Positions 36,190-38,910 of a stretch of DNA of 38,910 bases are shown here, in pieces. Within the stretch, counting starts at the first letter, position 1. The number at the start of each line of letters is the position of its first letter. Location of the stretch: positions 1 through 38,910 of IMG/VR virus record IMGVR_UViG_3300044635_000400. One strand, written 5' to 3'. The notes beneath the pieces are model-generated. The model ran no database searches, was not told the DNA's origin, and was given only the letters and a program-made list of their open reading frames with translations. The DNA is from a virus. A program made the position numbers and the translations under genes.

Positions 36190-38478
36190 TTAAAGATTGC
36201 CTTCGCTGACCCAAGTCCCCGGCGTTCCGTTAACAGTGCAAATCCAACCTTTAGGTTGTCCAACCGCAGGTTCAGAGTTAATGCAACGGTCACCTCTGTA
36301 ATGTTCGCCAGAAACAGGGGCCACAAGCCCATACTCAACTGACTGCCAAACATTTGAGTTACCATTGTTTGCAGCTTCAACTGCGTACCATTGTCTAGCT
36401 TCAGCAGTGGAAGACCATTGCGATCCAAAAGTTGCCTTAATAGCCGCAGTTATTGGATTTTCTGTGCTTGCCTGCCTAACAAAACAAACTTTAGTAGGTT
36501 CTGCTAGACCCTTGACGATTGAAGAACCCGATTGACCACTTACTGTGTTATCGAGAATCTCAATTCGGTTATACGAGTTTGAGTTAAAAGTAAGCCCATT
36601 AACTGCAACTGTTCCGCCATAAGGGGTGGCTGTGCTTACCGTATTGCCGCTTATGGAAATGCTGTTGATAGTTCCGCCTGCGCCAGCGTTTACAGCTATA
36701 GACCGCTTAGAAACTGCATCGGATGTATACCCGCAGCCCGTTATAAAGTTGCTTGATACATCAACAAAATTGCCCACACCTACGGTGTTCTCGTAATAGA
36801 ACCCAGCGGCAGACCAGTTAACAATATTGTTTCCTGATGCGTTAACGTTCGACCAATCAGTCAACGAAATGCCAGTATGCACTCGCGCCAATTCAGGGCA
36901 AGCGTTCAACATTATGAGGTTGTTCGATATTTTTATTTGACCGGACATAACACTCGAAGAATTTAGAGTGCCTATACCAATGCTGTTGCGGCCCGTAAGC
37001 GGCCTACAATATACTTCGTTTGCGTTAATGATGTAAAAATCATTGATATTGGCGTCAGCCGTTACCAGACGAATACCGTCGATGACGTTTGTTAAAACGT
37101 TATCGGATATATTGTAATGGAAGTTATTACCTGTGTTTTCCGACGCGCCAGCTATCACCCCGATAGAGTATCCGTAAACCGAATTTCCTTCGCAAATAAT
37201 TTGGTTACCATGCAGTTCGATAGCGGTCGCAACGGTGTCGTTAAGATTGTCGCACGTAAAAACGTTGTTTGATACAATCAGTTGGTTGCAATCCGTATAG
37301 ATTGAACTGTGATCAGTGATTAACGTGTTACCTGTCACGGCACGGCCAGCGTTTTGGAACAAACAGTTTGTAACGGAGTTGTTGTTGCCGCCGCCAGCGA
37401 TTACAATGTTGTGATGGCCGCCGGGATTCAAAAACCACACGTTATCAATGTGCCAGTTGGTTATGCCAGCGCCACCGCCTAATCGGCATACGTTACTTGC
37501 AACTGTGTTTTGGTTTAAGTTGTTTGGGCCATTCCAATCAACTTTAAAATTGCTGTAACGAATGTTGGTTAGCGCAACATCGTGGCTGTACAGAAAAGCA
37601 ACGCCTTGAACTGACGTGACCATTCCGTTTGCTAGTTTGAATATTGTGTCTGGGCCATCACCAAAAACAGACACGTTGCTTTTAGCTTTTACCGTATAAT
37701 ATGGGGCCGAAGTAAAAGAAGCTAAGAGGTATGTACCGCTTGGCGCATATACAGTGCCGCCGCCAAGAGCAGCCATTGCGTCAATTGCAGCTTGGATAGC
37801 CGGAGCATCATTTGCTACGCCGTCGCCGACAGCACCAAAATCTTTAACCGAAACAATTTGAGCCAGTTTGGCTTCGACGTTGGTAGCGACGCTACCCGTG
37901 TATGGCGGTTCATAGCTGACAATCGACGCGTCTACAGCGCCTGTGGTTGTCTGGATCGCTGTCGTAAACTTGACTTCGCCGCCGACATGTACGCCAGCCG
38001 TAAATGTGACAGTGTTGCTGTCTGTTTCCAAATAGCTGTCGCCAACATATTGGTTTACGCCGTCGATGTAGACCGACAGCGAATTTGTGCCGGGCGTGTA
38101 GTTGATCGTCGAAAGGTTGAACACAGTCTGGCCGGCGGTGGCCGTGATGACTTCTTCCTGCACCGTGTAGTTGACGAAGTTTGAGTTGACGCCGGTGATG
38201 TTGTCGTAAGTGCCGAGCAGGATGCCTGTGGCTGTTTCGATGACAAACTTATAGACCAGACCGTCAGTCAGCCAAATTTCGCCGCCCGGTACGCGTCCTG
38301 CGCTATCTAAAATGATAGGGTTGCTGTGCGGCGTAACGCCAGACGCACTGGTGTACGTTGCCTGCGGCGTAGTTGTGCCGGCTGCATAGGTATAAATCTT
38401 GCCGCCCGACAGGATAACGCCGTTATTGTCGAAGAACTGCGCTGCGAAGCCGCCAATAGGTGAGGGGGTTACTGACAT
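36190..38478 (-). CDS. Tail fibre/tailspike, complete, 762 aa
   Basis: I placed the start at ATG 38478 (GGAG 8 bases upstream); the longer open frame to 38637 reads through the 53-residue gene in the wrong frame because TTG replaces the TAG found in the left copy. Domains: virion-binding beta region (1-180), linker (about 186-215), pectate-lyase/beta-helix entry VSVKDFGAVGDGVANDAPA, then a long right-handed beta-helix with repeated N-x-x-I/N-N-V turns, and a C-terminal domain ending GEHYRGDRCINSEPAVGQPK. Likely the principal receptor-binding or depolymerising spike. Confidence 0.9.
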   Translation of the reverse strand: MSVTPSPIGGFAAQFFDNNGVILSGGKIYTYAAGTTTPQATYTSASGVTPHSNPIILDSAGRVPGGEIWLTDGLVYKFVIETATGILLGTYDNITGVNSNFVNYTVQEEVITATAGQTVFNLSTINYTPGTNSLSVYIDGVNQYVGDSYLETDSNTVTFTAGVHVGGEVKFTTAIQTTTGAVDASIVSYEPPYTGSVATNVEAKLAQIVSVKDFGAVGDGVANDAPAIQAAIDAMAALGGGTVYAPSGTYLLASFTSAPYYTVKAKSNVSVFGDGPDTIFKLANGMVTSVQGVAFLYSHDVALTNIRYSNFKVDWNGPNNLNQNTVASNVCRLGGGAGITNWHIDNVWFLNPGGHHNIVIAGGGNNNSVTNCLFQNAGRAVTGNTLITDHSSIYTDCNQLIVSNNVFTCDNLNDTVATAIELHGNQIICEGNSVYGYSIGVIAGASENTGNNFHYNISDNVLTNVIDGIRLVTADANINDFYIINANEVYCRPLTGRNSIGIGTLNSSSVMSGQIKISNNLIMLNACPELARVHTGISLTDWSNVNASGNNIVNWSAAGFYYENTVGVGNFVDVSSNFITGCGYTSDAVSKRSIAVNAGAGGTINSISISGNTVSTATPYGGTVAVNGLTFNSNSYNRIEILDNTVSGQSGSSIVKGLAEPTKVCFVRQASTENPITAAIKATFGSQWSSTAEARQWYAVEAANNGNSNVWQSVEYGLVAPVSGEHYRGDRCINSEPAVGQPKGWICTVNGTPGTWVSEGNL

Positions 38479-38482
38479 CAAA

Positions 38483-38644
38483 TTACTCCAGCAGCAACAA
38501 TCCGCCGTCCTCTTGGACGAGGTTGTCTCCGTTTTCGGTTTCGAGGTTGCCCTGCGCTTGATCCGGACCATAGCCAGAAAAAAACGAGATAATGCTGCCC
38601 AGACCGAGCGCAATACCGTTACGAAGGGCGCCACCAAACCCCAT
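38483..38644 (-). CDS. Small conserved protein, 53 aa (right allele)
   Basis: ATG 38644 to TAA 38483. Same product as 862-1023 with isoleucine at position 11 (FGGALRNGIALGLGSIISFF) and about 19 mostly synonymous base changes in 162. Sits four bases before the fibre start. Function unknown. Confidence 0.8.
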   Translation of the reverse strand: MGFGGALRNGIALGLGSIISFFSGYGPDQAQGNLETENGDNLVQEDGGLLLLE

Positions 38645-38647
38645 ATC

Positions 38648-38910
38648 TTAATTCCGGTTGATCGGCTTGGCGTACACCGTACCGCCTGTGGACACCTGAA
38701 TGGCGCTCACGCGCCAAGGAGCGCCCGACGTGTTGACGGTCAGCACAAAAGGAATTGGCGTAAATGGCGGGATTGGCGTGCTGGCGGTCGTAGCGACAGC
38801 GCCGACGCCTACTTCGACGTAACAAGCCTGATCCGACCAGACCACAACGCCCTGCGCGCCGGGAGGCCATGTGGATGTGTTACCAGCAGTGCCGGTATAC
38901 GCCACGCTGT
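38648..38910 (-). CDS. Conserved structural-type protein, C-terminal 87 codons (cut by window end)
   Basis: Right-hand counterpart of the 101-residue gene at 1027-1332. The window ends 43 bases before the expected start codon, so about 14 N-terminal residues are missing. It ends at TAA 38648, where the left copy has TGA at the collinear position's neighbour. The visible part (VVVWSDQACYVEVGVGAV onward) is almost identical to the left copy. Confidence 0.8.
   Translation of the reverse strand, partial: SVAYTGTAGNTSTWPPGAQGVVVWSDQACYVEVGVGAVATTASTPIPPFTPIPFVLTVNTSGAPWRVSAIQVSTGGTVYAKPINRN

Larger units (their letters stand above)
37622..38910. repeat. Right copy of imperfect terminal repeat
   Basis: Partner of 1-1289. 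It holds the first 286 codons of the complete fibre gene, a 53-residue gene and the C-terminal 85 codons of the 101-residue gene. Most differences from the left copy are synonymous within genes, apart from a short replaced segment near 37835-37921 (fibre linker). Confidence 0.9.

Noticed and set aside
38479-38637. N-terminal extension of the right fibre frame upstream of ATG 38478
   Set aside because: The extension is the out-of-frame reading of the 53-residue gene, and is cysteine/arginine-rich without structure. In the left copy a TAG replaces the TTG and closes it, so it is not conserved.
1-38910. Integrase, excisionase or lysogeny repressor, and defence islands
   Set aside because: No tyrosine or serine recombinase motif, CI-like repressor, toxin-antitoxin pair or restriction gene is visible in any supported gene; the small HTH-like genes are too weakly supported to claim lysogeny.

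Overview
The window looks like an essentially complete genome of a tailed phage with P22-type (podovirus) virion architecture, probably infecting a Gram-negative bacterium. Evidence: a P22-like portal, scaffold, coat, gp4-like and gp10-like head-closure proteins, three consecutive ejection-type proteins, two subunits of terminase, a lysis cluster containing a lipobox protein, and a phage replication module with a family-A DNA polymerase. I saw no integrase, CI-like repressor, phage RNA polymerase, tRNA, IS element or CRISPR array, so a lytic phage relying on host RNA polymerase is the simplest reading. The host genus cannot be told from sequence alone.

Layout. Four transcription blocks are visible. 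(1) Late block, minus strand: it begins at the terminase small subunit (6730), runs left through terminase large subunit, four tiny basic proteins, portal and tail-fibre genes to base 1, and resumes at the right end (38910), continuing through tail fibres, scaffold, coat, head completion, ejection proteins and lysis genes down to 20050. The block is only continuous if the molecule is circular or circularly permuted. (2) Early block, plus strand, 7686-11830: a GP88-family gene followed by about fifteen very small, tightly packed or overlapping genes. (3) Replication block, minus strand, 18076-11904: DUF2800-type nuclease, a probable ssDNA-binding-position protein, DNA polymerase and a primase-helicase. 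(4) Plus strand, 18174-20053: VRR-NUC nuclease, SNF2-like helicase and two small genes. Blocks 2 and 3 converge on a strong hairpin terminator at 11813-11845. Blocks 4 and 1 converge with overlapping stop codons at 20050-20053.

Control region. The roughly 950 bases between the terminase start (6730) and the first early gene (7686) hold no convincing gene. They contain a minus-strand promoter placed so that terminase mRNA would be leaderless, three A-rich repeats, a GC-rich 11-bp stem, a short palindrome, a perfect G-quadruplex motif, an AT-rich stretch, at least seven exact TAGGCTA/TAGCCTA sites, a 13-bp inverted repeat and a TTGACA promoter. This is the strongest candidate for an undescribed regulatory, replication-origin or packaging locus.

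Ends. Bases 1-1289 and 37622-38910 are collinear copies without net indels, near-identical at their outer edges but roughly 10% divergent inside, with mostly synonymous changes. The best explanation is a circular genome of about 37.6 kb whose contig ends carry two population alleles of the tail-fibre region. A true tandem duplication in a larger genome is the alternative.
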